In this document: in pieces, positions 9,601 to 18,306 of the stretch
Numbering within the stretch: the stretch's first letter is position 1
How the letters are laid out: every line of letters begins with the position of its first letter
Source of the DNA: ZLKRG08 sp046094385
GTDB taxonomy: Bacteria; Actinomycetota; Actinomycetes; Nanopelagicales; Nanopelagicaceae
DNA length: 64,000 nucleotides
Assembly (NCBI GenBank): GCA_046094385.1
Contig: JBJTHJ010000057.1
Location: 22,572 to 86,571, forward strand
Direction: 5' to 3'
Program-made: the position numbers and the translations under genes
The notes under the pieces: model-generated
Seen by the model: the letters and a program-made list of their open reading frames with translations, nothing else
Database searches by the model: none
What the model was told of the DNA's origin: nothing

Positions 9601-10119
9601 TGGTGGAAATAGGTCGAGTATCCCTCCTCTTACCGCAAATTGTCCGCGCTTTTCCACTAGATCTGTTCTGGAGTAAGAGAATTCCACCAATTTGCTCTGT
9701 AGCGCGCTGAGGTCATACTCGCTTCCGATCTCTAAGTTAATCGGATTGATGTTAATAACTTGTTGATTGAATTGATGGATGGCTGCCCTGATCGGAGTAA
9801 CTACTACCCAATTCCGATTCTCATCCTTTAAGGATCGCAAAGTACTAATTCGCTTTGCAACCGTGTCACTACTTGGACTCAAACGCTCATGTGGCAATGT
9901 TTCCCAAGCCGGGAACTCAAGTGTGTCTTGATGTAATTCCCTTATCTCCTTTGCTAAATCAGATGCCGCATTAGATGAAGCGGTGATCACAAGTACTGGT
10001 CGACTCATGGCAATGCGTGCGATTAGAAATGCAAATGCGCTCGGAGTGGTGACTAGATCAGATTGTGAATCCAGTGCTTGCTCGATTTGAAGAGAGGTAA
10101 GTGGCAGAAGTCCGCGCAT
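6697..10119 (-). CDS. mfd: Transcription-repair coupling factor
   Basis: The 1140-residue protein is full length for Mfd, which removes RNA polymerase stalled at DNA damage and recruits UvrA. The order is a UvrB-like N-terminal part, the RNA-polymerase-interacting domain (GDFVVHEQHGIGRF), then a superfamily 2 motor with Walker A GDVGYGKTE (near residue 614) and Walker B DEEQRFGV (near 716). SATPIPRT and QIRGRVGRG are also present, followed by the C-terminal TRCF domain. An AAGGAG site precedes the ATG. It heads a run of minus-strand genes through mazG. Confidence 0.97.
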   Translation of the reverse strand: MRGLLPLTSLQIEQALDSQSDLVTTPSAFAFLIARIAMSRPVLVITASSNAASDLAKEIRELHQDTLEFPAWETLPHERLSPSSDTVAKRISTLRSLKDENRNWVVVTPIRAAIHQFNQQVININPINLEIGSEYDLSALQSKLVEFSYSRTDLVEKRGQFAVRGGILDLFPPDQEHPIRVDFFGDEIEDLSYFSVSDQRSISKIATKIRVLPCRELLIDESIKKKAAKLSAAIESEILGKIAEGMQPEGMESLIPLLVDKVQLISESMPDNYQTIFIEKERLISRSDDLLATNEEFREAAWSNAAVGGAVPIEAGSTFVDWESFYQSLGANRDFKQFGTERDVFLELAPIEPLRGNSERLIELFESALISNERIIFSASSRGMVDRYAGILRDANLPVQIQFPLSAAPTSGAIILTASNYRYGFKFDELLFVTERDLTGATSGISERLPSRRKRAIDPLQLKSGDFVVHEQHGIGRFIELVQRAVGGITREYLVIEYAAAKRGQPGDRIFVPTDSLDMISKYIGGETPTVHRIGGSEWIKAKSRARRAVKEIAGELIRLYAARTSAPGFAFSPDSPWQRDLEDSFAYVETADQLSTIQDVKQDMERPYPMDRLICGDVGYGKTEIAVRAAFKAVQDAKQVAILVPTTLLVQQHLKTFRERFASFPVQVSALSRFNTAKESKEIIEDLAKGVIDVVIGTHRLLSSDVRFKDLGLVIVDEEQRFGVEQKEQLKKLRTTVDVLAMSATPIPRTLEMAITGIREMSTITTPPEERHPILTYVGPQDEKQISAAIHRELLRDGQVFYIHNRVESIDRTASKLKELVPEARIRIAHGQMSESALEDVILAFWSREFDVLVCTTIVESGLDIPNANTLIVERADNFGLSQLHQIRGRVGRGRDRAYAYFLYPKDKPLTEVAIDRLNTIATNTELGSGMQVALKDLEIRGAGNLLGGEQSGHIAEVGFDLYMRMVGEAVTDYKKVIIDNVEESHDCKIEIPVAAHLPDNYVDSERLRLDLYRRLALVKEPSEVRSIEEELIDRFGELPDSAQLLLQVATLKATARNFGIREIISQGKNLRISPLKLPESKILKMQRIFPGSIFKSSTNVALVALPVEKWSPLGETSKLRDNSIIAWATMVIQELLSS

Positions 10120-10226
10120 TGCACCTGCTCCTTTTCGTTAGCTCTAACGCTGTTCAAATACTGGGATAAACGGCTATTAGCCCCAATCCCAAAAAGGGTG
10201 GGGCTTAAATTACGGTTCATATCTTA

Positions 10227-12965
10227 TTGAGTACCTGCGATGATTTGCTAGTGAGCGCGGAGAGTCAATTACGGCAAATTCAGATGCAAGATGATGCATC
10301 ACTTCGAAGCGATGTTCGCGCTCTTGGAGAATTACTAGGTAAATCACTAATCCGACAAGAAGGACAATCTCTCTACGATTTGGTCGAGAAAGTTCGTGCT
10401 GCAGTTAGAAGCGGTCAAGGCGAGTCCGAGTTAGAGAGAGTTGATGTAGACCAAGCAGTCCAGTTGGTACGAGCTTTCAGTACCTATTTCCATCTTGCAA
10501 ATGTTGCAGAGCAGGTACACAGATCTCGAGTCTTATCCAAAGAGCGCGAAACCAGCGGTTCTTGGATTGCTCAAGCCGTTGACAAGATCCTTGAGGCGGA
10601 AAAATCAGGCCATGAAATCAAAATCGATGATCTACGAAGTTGGTTGGCAGATTTCTCGGTCAGGCCAGTTTTTACTGCGCACCCAACCGAAGCATCGCGT
10701 AGATCAGTATTAAGTAAGTTGGCACAAATCTCTGATCTCTTGGAGATGCCCAATAGTCGGGTGTGGGATGCCAGACTGTCTGAAGCGATTGACTTACTTT
10801 GGCAGACTGATGAACTTCGTGTTGAGCGTCCATTAGTAATAGATGAAGCTGTTAATGCGCTCTATTACTTAGATGATCTATTTCGATTCACAGTGCCTGA
10901 GGTTCTAGAGGAGTTTGCCTTAGAAGTTGCTCGACTGGGAGTATCCATCGATCCTTCCGATAAACCACTTTCATTTGGAACTTGGATCGGTGGTGACCGT
11001 GATGGCAACCCAAATGTCACTCCAGATGTGACTCGCGAAACCATTGTTGTACAAGTTGGACATGCAATTAGAGTTATATCGGAGGCCATCTCAGAGTTAC
11101 GACAATCTCTGTCAGTATCAACCAGAATCATCAAGGTTTCAAAAGCGCTGGAAGATTCAGTAGCAGAAGATTTGGCGAATATCCCAGAATTTGAAGGGCG
11201 ATACCGCAGATTAAACGCGCGTGAGCCATATCGATTAAAGACCACCGCAATCGTGCATCGCCTTGAATTGACTCGAAAGCGACATGCAGCAGGCGGACCT
11301 CATGTCTCTGGACGTGATTATGCAAATACCCAAGAGCTTTTGGATGATTTGAATATTATGCGCGAATCTCTGCTTGAAAATCATGGAGAGTTAATCGCTA
11401 AAGGGCAATTAGAGAGAGTGATCAGAACTGTTTCTACCTTTGGCTTGATTCATGCGACCATGGATGTAAGAGAACATTCTCAAGCTCATCATGCGGCGTT
11501 GGCAAACTTTGGTATCAACGATAAATATTTTGAACTAGAACCTGAAGTTCGTTTTGATCTTTTGGTCAATGAACTTGGAAATCCAAATAACCGTGCTCCA
11601 AAGAATCTAGACGAACAGAGCGCCAAGGTTCTTGATACCTTCAAAGCCATCTCGGACTTGATCGAACAATTTGGCCCAGAAGTCATAGAAACTTACATAA
11701 TTTCAATGACCAAACACCCAGAGGATCTAGTTGCGGCAACGGTGCTGGCAAAGGAAGCGGGGTTGATTGATCTAACCAATGACATTGCCAAAATTGGTTT
11801 TGCACCCTTGTTAGAGACTGTTGCTGAATTACGCTCTGCCGATCAGATTCTGGAGCGACTGCTATCTAATCCCACTTATCGTAAATTGGTAAAACTTCGC
11901 GGAGATATTCAAGAGGTGATGCTTGGGTATTCAGATTCCAATAAAGATGCTGGAATTGCGACAAGTCAGTGGGAAATCCATCAAGCACAACGCCGTTTGC
12001 GAGATGTAGCCATCAAATACGGAGTAAAACTAAGGCTCTTTCATGGCCGTGGTGGATCGGTTGGCAGAGGAGGCGGACCGACTTACGATGCGCTAATCGC
12101 TCTACCTTGGGGATCATTAGATGGCCAGATCAAGATGACTGAACAAGGTGAAGTCATCAGCGATAAATATTCAATTCCGATGTTGGCCAAAGAGAATGTT
12201 GAACTCACCTTGGCAGCTGCACTAGAGGCTACTGTCTTAAATCGTGGGCCACGTCAACCAACAGAATTCCTGACTAAATGGAATAGCTGTATGGATCTAA
12301 TTTCAGAACACGCTTTTGCCAGATATAGATCCTTGATTGATCACCCGAACCTACCTGAATATTTCTATGCATCTACTCCAGTAGAACAACTAGGTGATAT
12401 GTTCTTGGGTTCTAGACCTTCGCGTCGTCAAAGTGCAACTGCGGGCTTAGATTCTTTGCGTGCAATTCCTTGGGTTTTTGGATGGACTCAGAGCCGCCAG
12501 ATCGTGCCAGGTTGGTATGGCGTTGGTAGTGGATTAAAAGCGGCACGCGAAGCTGGTCAAATAGATGTGTTACGACAGATGCTAGATGAGTGGCATTTCT
12601 TCAAGACCTTTATTTCAAATGTTGAAATGACGATGGCCAAAACCGATTTAGAGATGGCAGAGCGTTATGTAAGATCGCTAGTTCCAGATGAACTTCGCCA
12701 TTTCTTTGATCAGATCAAGGCAGAGTTTGAATTGACTAGCCTTGAGATAAATAACTTACGTGGCAATCGAGATTTGCTTGGAGATCAGCCACTGCTTGCG
12801 CGAACTTTGCAGATAAGAGATCAATACCTGGCCCCATTACATATCTTGCAGGTCAATCTACTTCAAAGAGTTCGTGAATCTGGAGATAGTGCTGATCCGT
12901 TGCTACGCAGAGCGCTCTTGTTGACCATCAATGGCGTGGCGTTAGGTTTACGTAATACTGGCTGA
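10227..12965 (+). CDS. ppc: Phosphoenolpyruvate carboxylase
   Basis: The 912-residue protein carries both PEP carboxylase signatures: the catalytic-histidine motif TAHPTEASRRS near residue 152, and FHGRGGSVGRGGGPTYDA near residue 605. It also has GYSDSNKDAG and the usual C-terminal end NGVALGLRNTG. It makes oxaloacetate from PEP and bicarbonate, feeding the TCA cycle. The chosen start is a TTG with no clear ribosome-binding site; a GTG at 10251 is an alternative. The gene stands alone on the plus strand between two minus-strand blocks. Confidence 0.96.
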   Translation: MSTCDDLLVSAESQLRQIQMQDDASLRSDVRALGELLGKSLIRQEGQSLYDLVEKVRAAVRSGQGESELERVDVDQAVQLVRAFSTYFHLANVAEQVHRSRVLSKERETSGSWIAQAVDKILEAEKSGHEIKIDDLRSWLADFSVRPVFTAHPTEASRRSVLSKLAQISDLLEMPNSRVWDARLSEAIDLLWQTDELRVERPLVIDEAVNALYYLDDLFRFTVPEVLEEFALEVARLGVSIDPSDKPLSFGTWIGGDRDGNPNVTPDVTRETIVVQVGHAIRVISEAISELRQSLSVSTRIIKVSKALEDSVAEDLANIPEFEGRYRRLNAREPYRLKTTAIVHRLELTRKRHAAGGPHVSGRDYANTQELLDDLNIMRESLLENHGELIAKGQLERVIRTVSTFGLIHATMDVREHSQAHHAALANFGINDKYFELEPEVRFDLLVNELGNPNNRAPKNLDEQSAKVLDTFKAISDLIEQFGPEVIETYIISMTKHPEDLVAATVLAKEAGLIDLTNDIAKIGFAPLLETVAELRSADQILERLLSNPTYRKLVKLRGDIQEVMLGYSDSNKDAGIATSQWEIHQAQRRLRDVAIKYGVKLRLFHGRGGSVGRGGGPTYDALIALPWGSLDGQIKMTEQGEVISDKYSIPMLAKENVELTLAAALEATVLNRGPRQPTEFLTKWNSCMDLISEHAFARYRSLIDHPNLPEYFYASTPVEQLGDMFLGSRPSRRQSATAGLDSLRAIPWVFGWTQSRQIVPGWYGVGSGLKAAREAGQIDVLRQMLDEWHFFKTFISNVEMTMAKTDLEMAERYVRSLVPDELRHFFDQIKAEFELTSLEINNLRGNRDLLGDQPLLARTLQIRDQYLAPLHILQVNLLQRVRESGDSADPLLRRALLLTINGVALGLRNTG

Positions 12966-12994
12966 TGCGCCTAGATATCGGCAACTACCGTTAA

Positions 12995-13567
12995 CTATTG
13001 GTTGTATGCACTTTGCGTTGCTACCAAACCATTTTTGATCAGATATTCAACAGCCTCTGCACCTTTGGAGATGAAGCTAGCTAGTTCACCCTTTTCAGCA
13101 CTCGAAAAATTTTTCAAGACAAAATCCGCGGGATCCTGCGATCCGACTGGCCTTCCGATTCCCATTCGAATTCGGTAGTAGTCAGGGCCAAGTGCGTTGG
13201 TAGCACTTTTCAAACCATTGTGGCCGTTATCGCCACCACCTTTTTTAACACGAATAGTGTTGTAGGGAATATCTAATTCATCATGAATAATAATTAGATT
13301 TTCTACTTCGACTTTGTAGAAATTACAGAGCGCTTTGATCGGCCCACCAGATTCGTTCATATAACTATGAGATTTCGCCAAAACTATTCCTGGGGCATCT
13401 ATGCCGACGCCAAATTTAAAGGCGGCCACATCTGCGCGTGCCTTATGCGAAGACCAAGTCAGAGAATTTTCACGCGCTAACTCATCAACGACCATATAGC
13501 CGATGTTATGCCGAGTGTTCTTGTAATCAGCCCCAGGGTTTCCTAATCCAACGACTAGCCAAACCAT
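12995..13567 (-). CDS. pth: Peptidyl-tRNA hydrolase
   Basis: This 190-residue protein has all main Pth signatures: GLGNPGADYKNTRHNIG near the N-terminus with catalytic His20, KSHSYMNESGGPI, HDELDIP and the glycine-rich KKGGGDNGHNGLKS. It recycles tRNA from drop-off peptidyl-tRNA. It lies 19 bases downstream of rplY on the same strand, an arrangement also found in mycobacteria. Confidence 0.96.
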   Translation of the reverse strand: MVWLVVGLGNPGADYKNTRHNIGYMVVDELARENSLTWSSHKARADVAAFKFGVGIDAPGIVLAKSHSYMNESGGPIKALCNFYKVEVENLIIIHDELDIPYNTIRVKKGGGDNGHNGLKSATNALGPDYYRIRMGIGRPVGSQDPADFVLKNFSSAEKGELASFISKGAEAVEYLIKNGLVATQSAYNQ

Positions 13568-13586
13568 GGTTGATTAATTTAACTAC

Positions 13587-14213
13587 TTAAGCTTTTGGAG
13601 CTTCTGGAGCAGCGCCTTCAGCAGGAGCAGCGCCTTCAGCAGGAGCAGCTGCAGCTGCAACTGGCTCCTCAACTTGCGCAGAGCGAATGGAGAGGTGAGC
13701 AACCACCATCTTTGGATCGCTAGCCAACTTCGCACCCTCTGGAAGTTCAACTTCATCAGCATGCTTGGATTCTCCAGCCTTCATTCCTTCAAGGCTCAAC
13801 TTCAATTCGGCTGGGATGTTAGTTGCTTCAACTTCGATTTCGATGGTTGTATGTACGTGTTCCAAAATTCCATCTGCATCATATTTTCCGAAGGTATGAA
13901 CTGGTACTGAAACCACGACTTTCTCGCCACGGCGAACCAAAAGAAGATCTACATGCTCCAAAGAACTCTTTAGTGGATCGCGTACGACAGACTTTGGAAG
14001 TGTTAATTCGGTTTTGCCATCAATCACGATATCTAAAAGTACGTTAGAGGTCTTTAGCGCATTTCCTAATTCGCGAGCTGGTAGAACCACATGTCTTGGC
14101 TGCTCTCCATGTCCATAGATAACTGCTGGCACTAGACCATCGCGACGCGCGCGACGCGAAGCGCCTTTACCGAATTCAGTACGGACCACACCATTGATTG
14201 TTACTTCAGCCAT
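13587..14213 (-). CDS. rplY: 50S ribosomal protein L25/TL5/Ctc
   Basis: The 208-residue protein is the long (Ctc/TL5) form of L25: an N-terminal 5S-rRNA-binding domain (RTEFGKGASRRARRDGLVPAVIYGHG), a beta-rich second domain and a low-complexity Ala/Pro/Glu tail. The tail contains a perfect 18-bp tandem duplication in the DNA. A purine-rich ribosome-binding site (GAGAGG) precedes the ATG. It is likely co-transcribed with pth. Confidence 0.94.
   Translation of the reverse strand: MAEVTINGVVRTEFGKGASRRARRDGLVPAVIYGHGEQPRHVVLPARELGNALKTSNVLLDIVIDGKTELTLPKSVVRDPLKSSLEHVDLLLVRRGEKVVVSVPVHTFGKYDADGILEHVHTTIEIEVEATNIPAELKLSLEGMKAGESKHADEVELPEGAKLASDPKMVVAHLSIRSAQVEEPVAAAAAPAEGAAPAEGAAPEAPKA
13609..13644. 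repeat. 18-bp tandem duplication in the rplY tail
   Basis: Two perfect adjacent copies of an 18-bp unit encode the repeated hexapeptide APAEGA in the C-terminal tail of L25. The reading frame is kept. Copy number may vary between strains. Confidence 0.95.
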
Positions 14214-14316
14214 TTTTAAACCTCTCGCCTTCGTGTAGCGGCAGAGAGTTAATAATCTAACTTTCGTCGATTACGGTTTTTAAACCCTCGCCGGAATGAG
14301 TGAAGGCTACCTCAGA

Positions 14317-15297
14317 TTAAGAGTGGCCGTCAAAGAGGCTGGTTACTGAGCCATCTTCAAAGACTTCGCGAATCGCCCTTGCGATAAGCGGGGCAATTGA
14401 TAAGACCGTCAAACCATCAAAGTGATTCTCAAGCGGAATCGGTAAGGTATTGGTGACGACAACCTCTGAGGCCTTCGAATTCTTTAGTCGATCTATTGCT
14501 GATCCGCTAAATACTGCATGTGTTGCCGCGATAATCACATCTTTTGCGCCAGCTTCAAATAGCGCATCCACTGCCTTTGTGATGGTTCCGGCAGTGTCGA
14601 TCATGTCATCAATAACCACGCAGGTGCGACCTTGTACATCTCCGACGACGCGACCGGTAGTTGATTCGTTTGGAATCAATGGATTTCGAGTCTTATGGAT
14701 AAATGCGATTGGACATCCACCCAAGAGATCAGACCAACGCTCTGCAACGCGAACGCGTCCCGAATCTGGAGAGACAATCGTCAACTGAGAGCGATCGACT
14801 TTGCTACCAACATGATTTGCCAGCAGCGGTAGCGCAAAGAGATGATCTACCGGTCCATCGAAGAAACCTTGGATCTGTGAAGTGTGTAGATCAACCACCA
14901 TTAAACGATCTGCGCCAGCAGTTTTAAATAGGTCTGCCATCAAACGTGCAGAGATCGGTTCACGACCACGATGCTTCTTATCTTGACGTGCGTAACCATA
15001 GAAAGGTGTAACCACTGTAATTCGCTTTGCGGATGCGCGCTTCAAGGCATCAATCATGATTAATTGCTCCATGATCTGTTTATTGACTGGAGCTGCATGA
15101 GATTGAATTACGAAGGCATCGCTGCCACGAACTGATTCTTCGAAACGTACAAAAATCTCACCATTGGCAAAGTCATAAGCTGAAGTCGGAGTTAAGGTAA
15201 TCCCTAACTCTGAAGCCACTGATTCCGCGAGCTCTGGGAATGCTCTTCCGGTGAAGATTCGCAATCGCTTTTCAGACGAGAGGCGAAGCTCGCTCAT
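14317..15297 (-). CDS. prs: Ribose-phosphate pyrophosphokinase
   Basis: The 326-residue enzyme makes PRPP from ribose 5-phosphate and ATP for nucleotide, histidine and tryptophan synthesis. Visible motifs are the flexible-loop region TPFYGYARQDKKHRGREPIS, the DLHTSQIQGFF segment and the PRPP-binding loop VVIDDMIDTAGT near residue 228. Its ATG follows the glmU stop by two bases and has AAGGAG within the end of glmU, so the two are translationally linked. Confidence 0.97.
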   Translation of the reverse strand: MSELRLSSEKRLRIFTGRAFPELAESVASELGITLTPTSAYDFANGEIFVRFEESVRGSDAFVIQSHAAPVNKQIMEQLIMIDALKRASAKRITVVTPFYGYARQDKKHRGREPISARLMADLFKTAGADRLMVVDLHTSQIQGFFDGPVDHLFALPLLANHVGSKVDRSQLTIVSPDSGRVRVAERWSDLLGGCPIAFIHKTRNPLIPNESTTGRVVGDVQGRTCVVIDDMIDTAGTITKAVDALFEAGAKDVIIAATHAVFSGSAIDRLKNSKASEVVVTNTLPIPLENHFDGLTVLSIAPLIARAIREVFEDGSVTSLFDGHS

Positions 15298-15299
15298 CG

Positions 15300-16715
15300 T
15301 TACTCTCCTTTTTCTGCTTTTTCAGCAGCGTTGGCAGATTTGGTTCCGGGTCGTTTACGCAGAACCCACCCTAGGACATTTCGCTGTTTAGAGCGGGCAA
15401 CTCCAATCGCGCCGGGCGGGACATCTTCGGTGATCACAGAACCAGCTGCGGTGTATGCACCATCTCCTACGGTCACTGGCGCAACTAGCATGGTGTCGCT
15501 TCCGATTCGAACATGATCTCCGATCTCTGTTCGATGCTTATCTACCCCGTCATAATTGACGACAATGGTCGCGGCACCGATATTTGTACCTTCACCGATG
15601 GTGGCATCTCCGACATAAGAAAGGTGAGGAACTTTAGAACCTCTGCCAATTTGGGAATTCTTGATTTCAACGAAAGCCCCGGCTTTAGCTTCATTTGCCA
15701 ACACAGTGCCTGAGCGCAAATATGTATATGGACCGACGGTTGCGTGTGTACCAATCTCAGATGCAGCGCAATTAGATTCTTTGATGATTGCTCCAGCATT
15801 CACTGCGCAATCTTGCAAAGTGGTTCTAGGTCCAATCACCGCCCCTTGTGCGATTGCGGTACTTCCCAATATGGCAGAGCCAGGCAGGATGCTGACATCT
15901 GCGGCGATCGTCACCATGTCATCTATCCAAGTGGTTGCAGGATCCAAGATTGATACGCCATTTCGCATATGGCGTTCATTGATTCGATCACGCAAGAGCG
16001 CTGCAGCCTCCGCAAGTTGGATTCGATCGTTTACACCTAGGGTCTCAGTGAAATCCTCGCAAATTATCGGTGCAACTTTGCCGCCTGATTGTCTAATGAT
16101 CTCAATTGCATCTGTTAAATAAAGTTCACCTTGGGCATTATTGGAGTTTAATTTCGCGATAGCGCTCTGCAAACTTTTTAGATCAAAGATATAGACACCT
16201 GAGTTGATCTCATATATCAACCTTTGATCTTCTGTGGCATCTCTCTCTTCTACGATCTTTAAAAGCAAACCATCATCACCTCTGATGATTCGGCCATATC
16301 CAGTTGGGTCTGGATGTTCAGCGGTTAAAACTGATGCCGTAAATCCACCTTCATTATGCGCTTTAACAAACTCTTTTATGGTTTCGCCTCTTAAAATCGG
16401 TGTATCCCCAGCCAAAATCAAAACTTGGCCATCGCCAGCTACCCCATTTAATGCGACCTGAACTGCATGTCCGGTGCCATTGCGCTCGGATTGAAAGATT
16501 GAAATCGCATCAGGTGCAATCTGTGACAAATGTGCATCGACTAACTCTCGGCCAGAGCCAACGACTACTCGCACTTCTTTTGGATTTACTTTATCTAAAG
16601 AATTTAATACATGTCCTAATAATGATCTGCCTGCGATTTCGTGAAGGACTTTCGGTAGCTGCGATTTCATGCGCGTGCCTTCACCTGCGGCCAAGACAAT
16701 CGCCTGATTTATCAC
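15300..16715 (-). CDS. glmU: Bifunctional GlmU (GlcN-1-P acetyltransferase / GlcNAc-1-P uridylyltransferase)
   Basis: The 471-residue protein makes UDP-GlcNAc for peptidoglycan. The N-terminal nucleotidyltransferase domain begins LAAGEGTRMK (residues 8-17). The C-terminal half is a left-handed beta helix of hexapeptide repeats ending in the acetyltransferase site (YVGDATIGEGTNIGAATIVV, NYDG). The start is a GTG with no Shine-Dalgarno site. Instead TAGAAT lies exactly six bases upstream, which suggests a leaderless mRNA. That -10 box begins five bases after the tRNA-Gln gene. prs follows directly. Confidence 0.97.
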   Translation of the reverse strand: MINQAIVLAAGEGTRMKSQLPKVLHEIAGRSLLGHVLNSLDKVNPKEVRVVVGSGRELVDAHLSQIAPDAISIFQSERNGTGHAVQVALNGVAGDGQVLILAGDTPILRGETIKEFVKAHNEGGFTASVLTAEHPDPTGYGRIIRGDDGLLLKIVEERDATEDQRLIYEINSGVYIFDLKSLQSAIAKLNSNNAQGELYLTDAIEIIRQSGGKVAPIICEDFTETLGVNDRIQLAEAAALLRDRINERHMRNGVSILDPATTWIDDMVTIAADVSILPGSAILGSTAIAQGAVIGPRTTLQDCAVNAGAIIKESNCAASEIGTHATVGPYTYLRSGTVLANEAKAGAFVEIKNSQIGRGSKVPHLSYVGDATIGEGTNIGAATIVVNYDGVDKHRTEIGDHVRIGSDTMLVAPVTVGDGAYTAAGSVITEDVPPGAIGVARSKQRNVLGWVLRKRPGTKSANAAEKAEKGE

Positions 16716-16721
16716 AAGATA

Positions 16722-16727
16722 ATTCTA
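16722..16727 (-). promoter_or_regulatory. Candidate -10 box (TAGAAT) of leaderless glmU
   Basis: TAGAAT is followed by six bases and then the GTG start of glmU, so transcription should begin at or beside the start codon. The matching -35 region would lie inside the upstream tRNA-Gln gene. Confidence 0.55.
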
Positions 16728-16732
16728 ATGCG

Positions 16733-16804
16733 CTCCGCCACCTGGTATCGATCCAGGACCCTGGGCTTCAAAGGCCCATGTGCTAGCCACTACACAATGG
16801 CGGA
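16733..16804 (-). tRNA. tRNA-Gln (anticodon TTG)
   Basis: The minus strand folds into a 72-base cloverleaf with acceptor TCCGCCA/TGGCGGA and discriminator G. The anticodon stem TGGGC/GCCCA encloses loop CTTTGAA, giving anticodon TTG for CAA codons. CCA is not encoded. The T loop reads ATCGATA, with A where the near-universal T54 is expected; this may be a lineage trait. glmU begins 17 bases downstream. Confidence 0.92.
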
Positions 16805-16897
16805 ACCCATATTCTCTCGTATTTGACGCCAATCGCCAAAATCTGCCAATTCTCATTATCTTTCAATACCCTTAGGCTCACATGAATAAGGTTACAA

Positions 16898-17389
16898 ATG
16901 ACAAGAGATGATGAAGTAGATCGCTTGATTGCAGCATGGCAGAAAGAGCGACCTGATTTAGATTTCTCGCCACTTGCAGTCTTATCTCGAATCACCAGAA
17001 TCTCAAAGCATTTAGATATTGCAAGACGAAATGCATTTGCAAGCCTTGAAACCTGGGGCTTTGACGTACTCGCATCCCTTCGTAGAGTTGGTGCGCCATA
17101 TCAACTATCACCGGGTCAATTGATACAAGAGACGATGGTTACAAGTGGAACTATGACCAATCGTTTAGATCGATTGGAGGAATTGGGATTGATAACTAGA
17201 GCTCAAGATCCAAATGATGGTCGCGGAATTCTGGTGACTTTGACCAAAGCTGGTGCAAAAGCTGTCGATAGCGCCATGGAAGATCTATTAAACCGAGAGC
17301 AAGAATTTCTTAAAACTCTGAATAAGAGCGAGCAGAGCGCGCTAGCCGCTTTATTGCGAGAGTTAGCGCTACCTTTTGAAAATTCTTAA
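16898..17389 (+). CDS. MarR-family transcriptional regulator
   Basis: The 163-residue protein has the winged-helix layout of MarR regulators. A dimerisation helix comes first, then a helix-turn-helix segment (SPGQLIQETMVTSGTMTNRLDRLEE, about residues 70-95), a wing (RAQDPNDGRGILVTLT) and a C-terminal helix. Regulators of this type bind small ligands or sense redox. The target is unknown, since it has no obvious partner on the same strand. TAAGGT lies five bases before the ATG, close to the leaderless spacing used elsewhere here. Its end overlaps the convergent ispE by four bases. Confidence 0.88.
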   Translation: MTRDDEVDRLIAAWQKERPDLDFSPLAVLSRITRISKHLDIARRNAFASLETWGFDVLASLRRVGAPYQLSPGQLIQETMVTSGTMTNRLDRLEELGLITRAQDPNDGRGILVTLTKAGAKAVDSAMEDLLNREQEFLKTLNKSEQSALAALLRELALPFENS

Positions 17390-18297
17390 TTAACTGAAAT
17401 TACTTTAGCTCCGTGTACAGGTCCTTGCGCTCTGGCAACGCTTCCTACTACCCCGCTCGAGGTAAGTGCTACCGCCAAATCTAGAGAGTGATCCTCATCC
17501 GCCACTAGAAATGCGACCGACGGACCAGAGCCAGAGACGATGCCACCTAGCGCACCATATTCATGACCCATATCTAATATCAATCTAAGTGCAGGCCGCA
17601 AAGAACATGCTGCAGCTTGTAGATCATTGGTCAAACACTTTCCTACTCTGACTGCATCTGCTGATAACAATGCTTGCAGTAGCTCATCGTTTAAAGATGG
17701 AGCTTTGATCTCCAAACCTGTACGCAAGCGATCACATTCAGCATAAACCGCAGGAGTAGCAAGTCCAGCACTTGATACCGCGATTACCCAACTGTAAGTG
17801 CCCCTAGAGAGCGCTGGTGTTACTTCGTCACCATGACCTCGGCCGATTGCAGTACCGCCGTGCAGCATAAATGGCACATCACTTCCGAGGCCTCTTGCGA
17901 TATCCCCCAGTTCATCCTTACTTAAATTCAAACCATAAAGTTGGTCTATTCCGAGCAATGTCGCAGCTGCATCTGCGCTACCGCCAGCCATACCACCAGC
18001 AACTGGAATCTTTTTGTTAATACTGATTTCCAATTCCTGTTTAGTATCAAATCTCTCGGACATTAGCGCCACCGCTTTTGATACTAAATTGTCTTTATCT
18101 AGCGGTACGCCATTTACATAATCACCAGAGATAGAGATCGAGAATTCTGAAGCATCGCTCACTTTGACTGTGTCCAAAAGTGAGATGGCTTGAAATACGG
18201 TGACCACTTCGTGATAGCCATCGCTCTCTTTGGGACCAACCGCTAATTGCAAATTTACCTTTGCGGGTACTTGCACTTCTACGGATTTGTATCGCAC
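17386..18297 (-). CDS. ispE: 4-diphosphocytidyl-2-C-methyl-D-erythritol kinase
   Basis: The 303-residue GHMP kinase phosphorylates CDP-ME in the MEP isoprenoid pathway. The ATP-binding motif PVAGGMAGGSADAAATL is present near residue 98. The N-terminal VPAKVNLQLAVG and a C-terminal GGIVSGSGPSVAFLV also fit the family. The start is a GTG nine bases after the rsmA stop. The gene order metG-tatD-rsmA-ispE is the actinobacterial one. Confidence 0.95.
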   Translation of the reverse strand: MRYKSVEVQVPAKVNLQLAVGPKESDGYHEVVTVFQAISLLDTVKVSDASEFSISISGDYVNGVPLDKDNLVSKAVALMSERFDTKQELEISINKKIPVAGGMAGGSADAAATLLGIDQLYGLNLSKDELGDIARGLGSDVPFMLHGGTAIGRGHGDEVTPALSRGTYSWVIAVSSAGLATPAVYAECDRLRTGLEIKAPSLNDELLQALLSADAVRVGKCLTNDLQAAACSLRPALRLILDMGHEYGALGGIVSGSGPSVAFLVADEDHSLDLAVALTSSGVVGSVARAQGPVHGAKVISVN

Positions 18298-18306
18298 GTG
18301 TTAAGA

